A stretch of DNA of 33,914 nucleotides from an uncultured Pelagibacteraceae bacterium (GCA_902598595.1 CACKCD010000009.1:1-33914), one strand, 5' to 3'. Shown: positions 1 through 13,999, numbered from the stretch's first letter. Notes: generated from the letters alone by a model not told the origin. Numbers and translations: made by a program.

Positions 1-433
1 GAACGTTTCCTATCCCTGATGATCTGCCACTATCACTAGCTGGTCTAAATCCTACATCGACCCTGTTAACTTTTGTAACTTTTGGAGTCAACACACGCTC
101 AAAAGGTAATGGTAAATGATAATGTAATCCAGGTTGAGTTGTATGAACATATTTACCAAATCTTAGAACAACTCCTTGTTCGTCCGGCAAAACTCTATAA
201 AGACCACTTGCAATATAAAGAACTAATAAAATTAATAAACCTATAATAATTGGTCTTGATCCTCCAGATTTTCCGCCCGAAAATTTATTTATAGTTTTTT
301 GAAAATTTTTTATAACATCGTCTAAATTAGGAGGCTCTCTTCTTGTTCCAGAGCCATTACCATCTGAGCCTCCTCCTGGAGGAGTTGACCCCCAAGGCGA
401 TTGGTTATTTAAGGTTTTATCTTTAAAACTCAT
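1..433 (-). CDS. hflK: HflK, FtsH protease modulator (N-terminal part; runs off the window)
   Basis: Minus-strand reading from ATG at 433 gives MSFKDKTLNNQSPWGSTPPGGGSDGNGSGTRREPPNLDDVIKNFQKTINKFSGGKSGGSRPIIIGLLILLVLYIASGLYRVLPDEQGVVLRFGKYVHTTQPGLHYHLPLPFERV..., with the Gly/Pro-rich N-terminus, one TM helix and start of the SPFH domain typical of HflK. Confidence 0.9.
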   Translation of the reverse strand, partial: MSFKDKTLNNQSPWGSTPPGGGSDGNGSGTRREPPNLDDVIKNFQKTINKFSGGKSGGSRPIIIGLLILLVLYIASGLYRVLPDEQGVVLRFGKYVHTTQPGLHYHLPLPFERVLTPKVTKVNRVDVGFRPASDSGRSSGIGNV

Positions 434-487
434 GACACTTTATATAGTGACTTTTTAAGCAAAAACAAGTTAAGTATCAGCGATATT

Positions 488-1315
488 ATGACCGAAAAAA
501 AAGAAGAAATTGACCGAGCTTTGAAAGAAAAGCTTGCTCCAAAGCAATTTATTAAACATCCCATAAATGGAACTAAATTTACAGTCTTGGTTTCAAGCGC
601 AAAAGGTGGGGTAGGTAAATCTACGGTAGCTGTAAACTTAGCTTTTGCGTTACAAAATCTTGGGATGAAAATCGGAATTTTAGACGCAGATGTTTATGGG
701 CCCTCTCTTCCAAAATTAATTAAATTAAATGAGAAACCAAAAAGTGAAAATGGAAAAGCGTTAATTCCATTAGAAAAATATAATGCTCAATGTATGTCCA
801 TGGGTTTTTTGGTAGATGAACAAACACCGATGATATGGCGAGGTCCTATGGTCATCAGCGCGCTAAAAACTATGACACAAAAAGTTTTATGGAAAGATAG
901 GGATGTAATTGTAATTGATATGCCCCCAGGAACCGGAGATACTCAACTTACTTTTGCACAAGAAGTTAAAGTTGATGGAGCAATTATAGTTTCTACGCCT
1001 CAAGACTTGGCTTTATTAGACGTAAAAAGAGGAATACAAATGTTTGATAAAACAGGAGTAAAAATTTTAGGCTTAATTGATAATATGAGCTTCTTTAAAG
1101 GCGATGATGGTAAGGAGTATAAAATTTTTGGTGAGGGTGGAGTTGAAAAAACTGCAAAAGAATTTAATAAGAATTTTCTTGGTAAAATACCTATCCATCA
1201 AGACTTAAGAGAAGCTACTGATAAAGGAGACCCATTAACTCATTCAAACCCAGATCATGAGGTATCAAAAATATTTAAAAATATAGCAGAGAAAATTAAA
1301 CTAGCTTTTCAGTAA
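488..1315 (+). CDS. Mrp/ApbC/NBP35-family P-loop ATPase (Fe-S cluster carrier type)
   Basis: Deviant Walker [52 protein letters not shown] motifs. Confidence 0.92.
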   Translation: MTEKKEEIDRALKEKLAPKQFIKHPINGTKFTVLVSSAKGGVGKSTVAVNLAFALQNLGMKIGILDADVYGPSLPKLIKLNEKPKSENGKALIPLEKYNAQCMSMGFLVDEQTPMIWRGPMVISALKTMTQKVLWKDRDVIVIDMPPGTGDTQLTFAQEVKVDGAIIVSTPQDLALLDVKRGIQMFDKTGVKILGLIDNMSFFKGDDGKEYKIFGEGGVEKTAKEFNKNFLGKIPIHQDLREATDKGDPLTHSNPDHEVSKIFKNIAEKIKLAFQ

Positions 1316-2243
1316 ATCCAAAAGAAGTCATAAGTTCATTCCATTCTCTTTTTGATAATCCTGAACTTTCAATATCAACCTTTTCGCCTTTAGCCATTTG
1401 TTGAATAACTTTTTTTCCTTTTGCAGAGACATGAACTGCTCCAACTCTATAATCTAAAAATGCAGCATGAGTTATTGGAACCCATTTTTTAACTGTTTCT
1501 AACATCTTGTCAGCATAAACTCGTATTTCATATTGAGCATGACTATCAGCTCGAAGAAACAAAAAGTTCAATAAATTTAATAAATCAGTTTTCCAATACC
1601 ATTGTGTGTAGGAATTTAAAGTTAAATTCATTCTTGCAAGTTCTCTTGCAAGACCATCTTTATCTTCATCAATTATTGTGCCATCAAATCTTTCGTTAAG
1701 CATTTTTTCATAATTGCCATAAGTTCTCGTAGCATCATCCTTCAAAATTTGTAACACTTCATCAGCTTGTTTACCTGTAATTAAATCTCCTCTTCCTTGG
1801 CGATTAGAAGTTGATTGAGCAGATAACTGCTCTTTTGCTGGGAGATAAAATTCCTTATCTAATATTGAATATCTAGCTGAATATTCATTTACATTTGCTG
1901 TTCTATGTCTGATCCACTGGCGAGCAATAAATATTGGAAGCTTAACGTGGTATTTTATCTCGCACATTTCAAATGGAGTTGAGTGCCAATGTCTCATTAG
2001 ATATTTAATTAAACCCTCATCTGTAGAAACTTTTTTAGTTCCCTTTCCATAAGAAACTCTTGCGGATTGAACAATAGAGGTGTCGTCACCCATGTAATCT
2101 ATAACTCTTATAAATCCATGGTCCAGTACAGGAAGAGCTTCATAAAGAATTTTTTCTAATTCAGGTGACGTTACCCTTTTAGTCTGGTTCTTTTGGGATT
2201 GCTGATCTGCAATTTCTTGCTTTTGTTCGGGTGTTAGTTTCAT
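1296..2243 (-). CDS. thyX: FAD-dependent thymidylate synthase ThyX
   Basis: Contains [15 protein letters not shown] (ThyX RHRxxSxxExSxR-type motif) and [27 protein letters not shown]. The ATG at 2243 ([10 protein letters not shown]...) is preferred over the track's 2372 start because the extension runs antisense through the ssrA acceptor piece. Confidence 0.93.
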   Translation of the reverse strand: MKLTPEQKQEIADQQSQKNQTKRVTSPELEKILYEALPVLDHGFIRVIDYMGDDTSIVQSARVSYGKGTKKVSTDEGLIKYLMRHWHSTPFEMCEIKYHVKLPIFIARQWIRHRTANVNEYSARYSILDKEFYLPAKEQLSAQSTSNRQGRGDLITGKQADEVLQILKDDATRTYGNYEKMLNERFDGTIIDEDKDGLARELARMNLTLNSYTQWYWKTDLLNLLNFLFLRADSHAQYEIRVYADKMLETVKKWVPITHAAFLDYRVGAVHVSAKGKKVIQQMAKGEKVDIESSGLSKREWNELMTSFGFTEKLV

Positions 2244-2257
2244 TTTGAATAAACTTA

Positions 2258-2285
2258 TTGAATCTATTTGTAAGAGTTTTATATT
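2258..2285 (+). promoter_or_regulatory. Putative sigma70-type promoter of ssrA
   Basis: TTGAAT (2258-2263), 16-nt spacer, TATATT (2280-2285), about 6 nt before the first stable hairpin of the acceptor RNA. Confidence 0.55.
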
Positions 2286-2290
2286 AATAG

Positions 2291-2558
2291 CGTTGGTTTT
2301 CCAACTATGACGATAAACGAATTTCGTAATAAACATTACGGACGTGGGGGCAGTACCCACCACCTCCACCATTTACAACTTATGGGGGTGAATTAGGATC
2401 GACGGATGTCTAAAGGCTATTCTTTCGTACGAGATGGTTCCGACGTAACGGGCCAATTTACAAATGCTAACGAAAGTTATGCACTTGCTGCTTAATTAAC
2501 TTAGTTAATTAAGTTACGGGGTTTGGGGCACCTGGCAACAGAACGCCCCTTCAAAACC
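2291..2558 (+). ncRNA. ssrA: Circularly permuted (two-piece) tmRNA: acceptor piece about 2291-2371, spacer 2372-2383, coding piece 2384 to about 2558
   Basis: Acceptor CACCTCC (2361-2367)+A+CCA pairs with GGGGGTG (2384-2390); T-arm-like GTGGG-GGCAGTA-CCCAC (2344-2360); coding piece begins GGGGGTGAATTAGGATCGACGG, a tmRNA 5' signature; tag ORF GCT AAC GAA AGT TAT GCA CTT GCT GCT TAA = ANESYALAA*; stop lies in perfect hairpin CTTAATTAAC-TTA-GTTAATTAAG (2491-2513); further GC hairpin at 2520-2558. Confidence 0.93.
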
Positions 2559-2562
2559 TTAA

Positions 2563-3207
2563 TTATCCTTTGTAAATTTTGATTAAATATTTTTTTCCTT
2601 TGTGATAAAAAAATGATGGATAACGCTCATTATCATTAATTCTTAAATGATTAAATTGATGTTTGATTGTTTTGTTAACATCTAACTGACTATCTTTAGG
2701 ATGTCTTTTTTTATTAAAATTACCCTTTCCTGTTTGATTTTTTGATTTGACATAAGGATATTTAATAAGAAATTTTTTGATCATTTTTAAAATTTGTTTT
2801 CCTTGTATATTCCTGATTTCATCAGACAATTCTGTTCCATCTAAAATAAAAGAATTTTGAAAATAAATTGGTCCCGCATCTACTTTTTTGAATGCTTTGA
2901 TTATTGATATGTATATTTTATTTTTATTATTAAGAATTTGGTATTGTAATGGAGCAAATCCTTTATCTTTTGGTAATTTACTTGAATGTACAATTAATAC
3001 TAGCTCATTTTTTCGTAAAAAACTTTCAGACAGTATTCTTGTGTAAGATAATGGAAATACAATATTTTGATTTTTAATATTATTTGGATTTTTGGAAATC
3101 TTAAATATGTATTTATTATTAAGTTTAAAATTATAGTTTTTTAGTTGTTTTTCAAACCATAAATTTGATTTGTCTAATAAAAAAGTAACTTTGTATTTTT
3201 TTTTCAC
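2563..3207 (-). CDS. Formyltransferase-domain protein (Fmt/sugar N-formyltransferase superfamily)
   Basis: VHSSKLPKDKGFAPLQYQILNNKNKIYISIIKAFKKVDAGPIYFQ matches the HxSxLPxxxGxxPxxxxI...DxGPI formyltransferase signature. GTG start. Confidence 0.72.
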   Translation of the reverse strand: MKKKYKVTFLLDKSNLWFEKQLKNYNFKLNNKYIFKISKNPNNIKNQNIVFPLSYTRILSESFLRKNELVLIVHSSKLPKDKGFAPLQYQILNNKNKIYISIIKAFKKVDAGPIYFQNSFILDGTELSDEIRNIQGKQILKMIKKFLIKYPYVKSKNQTGKGNFNKKRHPKDSQLDVNKTIKHQFNHLRINDNERYPSFFYHKGKKYLIKIYKG

Positions 3208-3231
3208 ATAAAAGAATTAATATATTTCTGA

Positions 3232-3399
3232 TTAAAGAGAAAGAATTACTTTCGAAACATTGTAAATTTTTGGTTGAAGTTCTATATTATTGATATTGTG
3301 GCCAATAATTTCTTCATTAAGTGAAAACTCTGAATGAAGTATTTCAAAAAGTCCTGATTTTCTGTTATTAATTAGATTAAGTGGTGTAACAGAAAGTTC
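3232..3399 (-). pseudogene. Open, protein-like stretch lacking a usual start codon (55 codons); possible gene remnant
   Basis: Frame between TAG (3400-3402) and TAA (3232-3234) reads ELSVTPLNLINNRKSGLFEILHSEFSLNEEIIGHNINNIELQPKIYNVSKVILSL; no in-frame ATG/GTG/TTG. Confidence 0.4.
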
Positions 3400-3410
3400 C
3401 TAAGACAATT

Positions 3411-4871
3411 ATGAGTATAAAGAAAATTGGATGGAAATTCGATAATACGTACTTAAATTTATCTCAAAGTATGTTTTCAAAGATAAATCCTACGCCAGTT
3501 AAAACTCCGAAGCTAGTTTTGTTTAATCATAATTTGTCAAAAGAAATAGATTTAGATTTTTCTAAAATAAATAATAACGAAATAGCTTCAATTTTTTCGG
3601 GAAATCAACTGCCTGATGGTTCGGAGACAATAGCCCAAGCATATGCTGGTCATCAATTTGGACATTTTACAATTTTAGGTGATGGTAGAGCGCTGATGAT
3701 TGGAGAACATATTGATAAAAATGAAAATCGATATGATATTCAATTTAAAGGCTCCGGAAAAACTCCTTACTCTAGAAATGCGGATGGAAGAGCCGCTCTG
3801 GGTCCGATGCTTAGAGAATATATAATTAGTGAAGCTATGCATCATTTAGGAATTCCAACTACTAGAAGTTTAGCTGTTGTTGAAACTGGAGAAAATGTAA
3901 TTCGAGAGTCAATTTTAAAAGGCGCAGTTTTGACTCGAGTAGCTTCAAGCCACATTAGAGTTGGGACTTTCCAGTATGCTTTAATTTCTAAAAATAAAAA
4001 CGATCTTAAAAATTTGTTTGATTATACGGTTCATCGTCATTATCCAGATATAAAAAAATCAAAATCCCCTTCGATAGATCTTTTAAAAATTGTTTTGAAA
4101 AAACAGATTAGTTTAATTGTTAATTGGATGAGAGTTGGGTTTATTCACGGAGTAATGAATACAGATAATATGACAATTTCTGGAGAGACAATTGATTATG
4201 GCCCATGTGCTTTTATGGATAAGTATGATCCAGGAACTGTATTTAGCTCTATAGATAATTTAGGACGATATGCTTATTTAAACCAGCCCAGAGTGGCAAA
4301 ATGGAATCTAGAAAGATTTGCTGAGTGTTTGCTGCCTTTAATTAGTGATGATAATAAAAAAGCAATAAAAATTGCTACTGAGGTATTAAATGAATTTTCA
4401 AATATATATAAAGCAAACTGGTTAACAATGATGAGACAAAAATTAGGAATATTAGGAAAAAAAACTGAAGATGAAAAATTAATTATTGAATTGCTGTCGT
4501 GGATGTATCAAAGCAAAGCTGATTATACAAATACTTTTTGTTATTTGATGGGAGAGTATGAGAAAAAAAATAAAATATATGACGAACCACAATTCGTATC
4601 ATGGAAACAAAAATGGGAAAATCGTATTAAACTAAATGATAATTTAAAAGAAAGTTCTTTGAAAATTATGCGTAAAGTAAATCCATTGATAATTCCTAGA
4701 AATCATTTAGTAGAAGAAGCATTAAAATCTTCAACAGAAATGAATGATTTAAGTAAAGTTAATGAATTGTTAAAAAATCTGTTAAAACCATATGAAAGGT
4801 TCTCTGAAACTACGATGTACCAATCAACTCCACTTCATGAAGAAAATTATGTAACTTATTGTGGCACTTAA
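3411..4871 (+). CDS. selO: SelO/YdiU-family protein AMPylase
   Basis: IAQAYAGHQFGHFTILGDGRALMIGE, FKGSGKTPYSRNADGRAALGPMLREYIISEAMHHLGIPTTRSLAVV, GFIHGVMNTDNMTISGETIDYGPCAFMD; C-terminal YVTYCGT. Confidence 0.95.
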   Translation: MSIKKIGWKFDNTYLNLSQSMFSKINPTPVKTPKLVLFNHNLSKEIDLDFSKINNNEIASIFSGNQLPDGSETIAQAYAGHQFGHFTILGDGRALMIGEHIDKNENRYDIQFKGSGKTPYSRNADGRAALGPMLREYIISEAMHHLGIPTTRSLAVVETGENVIRESILKGAVLTRVASSHIRVGTFQYALISKNKNDLKNLFDYTVHRHYPDIKKSKSPSIDLLKIVLKKQISLIVNWMRVGFIHGVMNTDNMTISGETIDYGPCAFMDKYDPGTVFSSIDNLGRYAYLNQPRVAKWNLERFAECLLPLISDDNKKAIKIATEVLNEFSNIYKANWLTMMRQKLGILGKKTEDEKLIIELLSWMYQSKADYTNTFCYLMGEYEKKNKIYDEPQFVSWKQKWENRIKLNDNLKESSLKIMRKVNPLIIPRNHLVEEALKSSTEMNDLSKVNELLKNLLKPYERFSETTMYQSTPLHEENYVTYCGT

Positions 4872-4948
4872 AAAATATACTTATCTCCTAGATAAAAAAG
4901 AAGACCAATACTAATTCCAATAAGTATCCAGTAATAATTCTCTTTCAT
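4868..4948 (-). CDS. Possible 26-aa single-TM micropeptide MKENYYWILIGISIGLLFYLGDKYIF
   Basis: ATG overlaps the stop of the upstream MazG-like gene (TAATG) and the stop overlaps the selO stop on the other strand. Hydrophobic core with charged termini. Confidence 0.4.
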   Translation of the reverse strand: MKENYYWILIGISIGLLFYLGDKYIF

Positions 4949-5319
4949 TAAGCAACAAACTTACTAAGATTTGGTTTAAAATAATTTGGTCCTTTCATGA
5001 CCTTTCCATACTCATTTGTAATAGGCTTTCCATCCTCACCCAATTTACTCATGTTAGAATTTTGTACTTCTTCAAAACATTTGTCTAAATTTATACCAAA
5101 TGAGTGGCCCGCTCCATAAGTTACGTAAAGTATATCAGTTAAAGCATCCGCAACCTCCTTTATGTCTTTTTTTTTAATTGCTTCTTCTAATTCCAATAAT
5201 TCCTCTCTTATAAGATTAACTCTTAAATTAGCTGTTTTATCATTTGGAAAACTTGCTTTAGTTCTCACTTCTTGACCAAAAGTTTGCATAAACTTTTTTA
5301 CATTTTCAAAGTTTGTCAT
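4948..5319 (-). CDS. MazG-like/PRA-PH-type nucleoside triphosphate pyrophosphohydrolase
   Basis: LIREELLELEEAIKKKDIKEVADALTDILYVTYGAGHSFGINLDKCFEEVQNSNMSK, an ExxE(12-28)ExxD all-alpha NTP-PPase signature. Confidence 0.8.
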   Translation of the reverse strand: MTNFENVKKFMQTFGQEVRTKASFPNDKTANLRVNLIREELLELEEAIKKKDIKEVADALTDILYVTYGAGHSFGINLDKCFEEVQNSNMSKLGEDGKPITNEYGKVMKGPNYFKPNLSKFVA

Positions 5320-5372
5320 ATTTTCTCCATATAATTTTTATTATATAAGTGTATTATATCAAAGAATCATAG

Positions 5373-6761
5373 ATGAAATATAGAATAGAATTTGATAGCA
5401 TAGGTAAAATTAAAGTCCCTGGTGATAAGTATTGGGGTGCCTCCACAGAAAGATCAAAAAAATATTTCAATATTGGAGATTTTCTTGTTAGACCCATTGT
5501 TATTCAATCAATTGCTGTAATAAAAAAAGCCGCATCCATTGTTAACGCTAAAAATAAAGATTTAGATCCTAAAATAAGTAGATATATAATAAAAGCAGCT
5601 GAAGAAGTAATAAGAGGAAAACTCAATGATCATTTTCCTTTGAAAGTTTGGCAAACAGGATCGGGCACTCAAACAAACATGAATGTAAATGAAGTTATCG
5701 CTAATAGAGCGATCGAAATGATGGGTGGTAAAATGGGTTCAAAAAAACCTGTTCACCCAAATGACCACGTAAATAAATCTCAGTCAACTAACGATGTGTT
5801 TCCAACAGCAATGCATATTTCAATCGCCATTTTAACAAAAGAAAAACTTTTGCCGTCGTTGAAACTATTAGAAAAAGAATTAGCAAGAAAGGCAAGAGAA
5901 TTTAAAAGTATAGTTAAAGTTGGACGAACGCATTTGCAGGACGCAACTCCTTTAACACTTGGTCAAGAATTTTCTGGTTATCAATCTCAATTAAAAAAAT
6001 GTATTAAGAGAATAGAGGAAGCTTTAAAAGAAGTATATAATTTAGCACAGGGTGGTACAGCAGTTGGCACTGGACTAAATACAAGGAAAAATTTTGATAA
6101 AAAAATCATAAAAGAAATAAGTAAAATTACTAAATTACCATTTAAACCAGCATCAAATAAATTTGCAGCATTAGCTGCTCATGATGAAATTGTTAATTTT
6201 TCTGGAACATTAAACACCACTGCTGTTTGTTTGATGAAAATTGCTAACGATATTAGATTTTTGGGATCTGGCCCAAGAGCGGGATATGGAGAACTAATTT
6301 TACCCTCGAATGAACCTGGATCCTCTATCATGCCGGGCAAAGTAAATCCGACGCAATCTGAAGCGGTAACAATGGTATGCGTTAAAGTAATAGGAAATCA
6401 TAATGGTATTACAATGGCTGGCTCTCATGGCCATTTTGAACTAAATGTTTTTAAACCATTAATCATTCACAATATTTTACAATCAATTAATATCATGAGT
6501 GACTCTGCAAAAGCATTTGGGTTGTATTGCGTAAAAGGAATAAAGGCTGACAAAAAAAGAATTAAATATCTTCTTGATAATTCACTTATGCTAGTAACTG
6601 CCTTAGCGCCAAAAATTGGTTACGATCGGGCAGCTCAAATAGCTAAAGCAGCACATAAGAACGGGACAACTTTAAAGGAAGAAGTTTTAAAGGCGGGACT
6701 AATTAATGATAAAGATTACGATAATTTAATGAGTCCAATAAAAATGACTAAGCCTAAATAA
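5373..6761 (+). CDS. fumC: Fumarate hydratase class II
   Basis: Fumarase/aspartase signature [50 protein letters not shown]. Confidence 0.96.
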   Translation: MKYRIEFDSIGKIKVPGDKYWGASTERSKKYFNIGDFLVRPIVIQSIAVIKKAASIVNAKNKDLDPKISRYIIKAAEEVIRGKLNDHFPLKVWQTGSGTQTNMNVNEVIANRAIEMMGGKMGSKKPVHPNDHVNKSQSTNDVFPTAMHISIAILTKEKLLPSLKLLEKELARKAREFKSIVKVGRTHLQDATPLTLGQEFSGYQSQLKKCIKRIEEALKEVYNLAQGGTAVGTGLNTRKNFDKKIIKEISKITKLPFKPASNKFAALAAHDEIVNFSGTLNTTAVCLMKIANDIRFLGSGPRAGYGELILPSNEPGSSIMPGKVNPTQSEAVTMVCVKVIGNHNGITMAGSHGHFELNVFKPLIIHNILQSINIMSDSAKAFGLYCVKGIKADKKRIKYLLDNSLMLVTALAPKIGYDRAAQIAKAAHKNGTTLKEEVLKAGLINDKDYDNLMSPIKMTKPK

Positions 6762-6763
6762 AA

Positions 6764-8167
6764 TTAAATTATTTCAATAAGAAATCTTTCAATTTTATTT
6801 ATATTAAATATATCAAATAAACTTTCATCAAAAATTAACTTCTCAAAAGATTCTTTAAAAAAAAATATATCTTCTTCTTTAGCAACATACTCATTATCAA
6901 TACTAATTTTTTCAAAATTTATTTTTTTATTTAAAAGATTAAGTGATCCACGAATATTAAAACTAAATGTATCTTTGTTAAATTTTTTTGATGATATAAA
7001 ATTCTTTAAAAATTTTTCCTTATCTTTTATATCGCCAAAACATTGGAAGTTAAGTCTTGGATATTCTTCAATTAATAGACTATCGCCTTTACAATTAATT
7101 GTTCCACCTGGGATAGATGTTTTATTTGAAAAGTCTAAGCTTCCATAAGCTAAGCTAAATTCTGAAAAATGACTTTTAATTAAACCTCTGTGCCAGTTTT
7201 TCTTTTTAATATAGTTCACTTTATTATTACTATTTAATTTTTTTAATATTTCTTTATTTTCTAAAATTTTTTCTAAACTTAGGTTTTCGATTAATCTTGA
7301 ATTTATCTTGTTAATATTGATATTTGAATATATTTCAAAAAAAGGATTTGTTTTAATTGAACTATCAAAAAAAATTGATAAATCTTTATTTTTCAAATTA
7401 GCTTTAGAGATCTCCAATCTGTCTTTCAGTAACAAGAAATTAAATTTAAAATAATTATTTAAAACATTTATTTTCGATATTCCCATTATTGAATTATTCT
7501 GATTTTTTTTAAAATTAAAATTTGCATTAATTCCAGTATCTAAAATTTTAAGATCTAAATTTTTTTTACTACTATCCAAAGATACTTTGAATTTTTTATT
7601 AAATATTTCACCAGTAATCTTATTTTTTTTAAATCCATAATTAGAAAAATAAATTTTTTTTATCTTAATTACTGAAGTTTTTTCCTTCTTTAAATTTAGA
7701 TTGAGTTTTTTTACATCAATTTTATGTTTTAAATCTGCAAAATAAAACAATAACTCATCAGTTTTATCTATATTTAAAATACTTTTATTGTCATTTAATA
7801 ATATCTTTCTAGCTTTAAAATTTTGATAATTGTAAATATTTTCAAATTTTAAAAAGATTGTAAGATTTTTTGTATTAAAAAAAATAGGGTTGTTTTTAAC
7901 TTTTAAATTTGAATCTTTAATATATAAATTAGGTAGGGGAAAAACTTTAAATTCTATTGAATCATAGTCAATAAGCTCTAAGTTGTAATTTTTAACCAAA
8001 TAATTTTTTAAAATTTCTTGTTTTTTTTCATAATTAAAAAACTTTGGAATTGAAAGAAATAACACGATAGCAATTAAAAAGATCACAAATACATACTTTA
8101 AAAAGAAAAAAAATTTAAAAAATTTAGAATATTTGTTGTTGATTGTTTTGTAGATTTTATTAATCAT
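6764..8167 (-). CDS. AsmA-like membrane-anchored protein of unknown function
   Basis: N-terminal TM helix, then a long beta-rich Lys/Asn/Phe-rich domain with VFPLPNLYIKDSNLKV (AsmA-like start). Family call by general style only. Confidence 0.45.
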   Translation of the reverse strand: MINKIYKTINNKYSKFFKFFFFLKYVFVIFLIAIVLFLSIPKFFNYEKKQEILKNYLVKNYNLELIDYDSIEFKVFPLPNLYIKDSNLKVKNNPIFFNTKNLTIFLKFENIYNYQNFKARKILLNDNKSILNIDKTDELLFYFADLKHKIDVKKLNLNLKKEKTSVIKIKKIYFSNYGFKKNKITGEIFNKKFKVSLDSSKKNLDLKILDTGINANFNFKKNQNNSIMGISKINVLNNYFKFNFLLLKDRLEISKANLKNKDLSIFFDSSIKTNPFFEIYSNININKINSRLIENLSLEKILENKEILKKLNSNNKVNYIKKKNWHRGLIKSHFSEFSLAYGSLDFSNKTSIPGGTINCKGDSLLIEEYPRLNFQCFGDIKDKEKFLKNFISSKKFNKDTFSFNIRGSLNLLNKKINFEKISIDNEYVAKEEDIFFFKESFEKLIFDESLFDIFNINKIERFLIEII

Positions 8168-8211
8168 TTTTTTTATTTTTATAACTAGTGTATAAATGAA
8201 TTTTTTCTAAA

Positions 8212-10247
8212 ATGAATAGCATTGATAAATTAATTGAAAATTTAAACAAAGAGCAAAAAGAAGCAGTATTAAATACTGAAGGACCAAACTTAATAGTAGC
8301 TGGTGCTGGATCAGGAAAAACTAGAGTGCTTACAACTAGATTAATTCATATCATTAATCAGAAAAAAGCATGGCCAAATCAAGTTTTGTGTGTAACGTTT
8401 ACTAACAAAGCTGCTAAAGAAATGCAGAGTAGAATTATATCTCATTTGAAGGGTAGTTCAAATGCAGTTCCTTGGTTAGGGACATTTCATTCTATCAGTG
8501 TCAAATTTCTTAGAAGACATGCTGAAGCGCTAGACTACAAAAGCAATTTTACTATTTTAGATACAGAAGATCAAAAAAAATTGATTAGAAATATTGTTAA
8601 AGGCGAAAATTTAGATGCAAAAAAATACTCGCCTCAATTAATAATGTATCATATTGATCAATGGAAAAATAAAGGTCTTTTACCAAAAGATATTGAAATA
8701 AAAAAATCTGGATCAATTATAAAATCAATTTTGAAAGTTTATGAAATCTATCAAAAAAAAGTGAAAGATTTAAATGCTTTTGATTTTGGTGATTTAATTT
8801 TGTTTTGCGTTAAACTTTTTGAAGAAAATTCAGACATAAAAGAAATCTACCAAAAAAACTTCAAATATATTTTAGTGGATGAATTTCAGGATACTAATTA
8901 TATTCAAAATAAATGGTTAAATTTACTAGTTAATGAAAAACAAAATATTTGTTGTGTTGGGGATGATGATCAATCCATTTATAGTTGGAGAGGTGCAGAA
9001 ATAAAAAATTTTCTAACTTTTGATAAAATCTATAAAAATTGTAAAGTTTTTAAACTAGAACAAAATTACAGATCAACAAAGAATATTTTGGAAACAGCCT
9101 CACAACTTATTTCTAATAATTCTAATAGAGTTGGAAAGAAACTATGGTCTTCTGCAGTTCAAGGAGATCCTGTGAAATTAAATTGCTATAAAACTGGAAA
9201 AGATGAAGCTCAGGGAATTAGCGATATAATAGAGCATAATTTAAAAAAAAAATACTCTCTTAACAACGTATCGATATTAGTTAGAGCTATTTATCAGACC
9301 AGAGAATTTGAAGAAAGATTTCTTCAAGTGGGTATAGGTTATAGAGTTTTAGGTGGGATTAAGTTTTATGAAAGAGCTGAAATAAAAGACGCAGTATCCT
9401 ATCTTAGAATTATTAATCAAAAATATGATGATTTAGCTTTAGAAAGAGTAATTAGTGCCCCAAAAAGAGGGGTGGGAGAAAGTACTTTAAATCAAATTTA
9501 TTTATTTAGTAATCAAAATAAACTTTGTTTGGAAGACTCTATAATTAAAATTTTAGAAAAAGGAGAGTTTAAACCTAAAATCAAAACTACTTTAAAACAA
9601 TTAGTAAATATAATCCATAAATGGCGAAAAGATTCTTTGAACATGAAGCATTACGATCTTCTAAAACTAGTATTAGATGAGTCTGGATATTCAGCTATGT
9701 TGAAAAATAAAAAAGATTTAGAAAACGAAAATAGATTAGAAAATTTAAAAGAATTATTAAGGGCAATGCAAGATTATGATAATTTACAAAGTTTTTTAGA
9801 GCACGTAGCATTAGCAACTTCAATCGATCAAGAATGGGAGGGTGCTAAAGTAAATTTAATGACAATGCATGCTGCAAAAGGTTTAGAATTTGACGTAGTT
9901 TTTTTACCTGGATGGGAGGAAGGACTTTTTCCTCATCAAAAATCTTTGGAAGAAAAAGGTGATTTTGCTCTAGAGGAAGAAAGGAGATTAGCATATGTCG
10001 GAATTACTCGAGCTAAAAAAGAGGCATATTTATCGTTTGCAATGAAAAGAGCTTATCATGGTGATTGGATGGATGCTTTGCCATCTAGATTTATAAATGA
10101 AATTCCAGAAGATAGCGTAGAAAAAAACGAGATAAATATTGATAAAACAATTGATGATTTTGAATTTAATCAGGATAATTCAATCGAGTTTGACTCAGAA
10201 TATAGAAGCCCAGGTTGGAACAGGTACAAAAAAAATAAAATTTTAAA

Positions 10248-10260
<13 letters not shown>
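8212..10260 (+). CDS. UvrD/PcrA-type superfamily 1 ATP-dependent DNA helicase
   Basis: LNKEQKEAVLNTEGPNLIVAGAGSGKTRVLTTRL, VDEFQDTNYIQ, GDDDQSIYSWRGAEI, LEQNYRSTKNIL, VNLMTMHAAKGLEFDVVFLPGWEEGLFPH, EEERRLAYVGITRAKK. Confidence 0.95.
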
Positions 10261-13991
<3,731 letters not shown>

Positions 13992-13999
13992 TTAATTAG

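Noticed and set aside
2244-2372. N-terminal extension of the thyX ORF ([25 protein letters not shown]...)
   Set aside because: It is antisense to the ssrA acceptor RNA; the ATG at 2243 gives a normal ThyX start.
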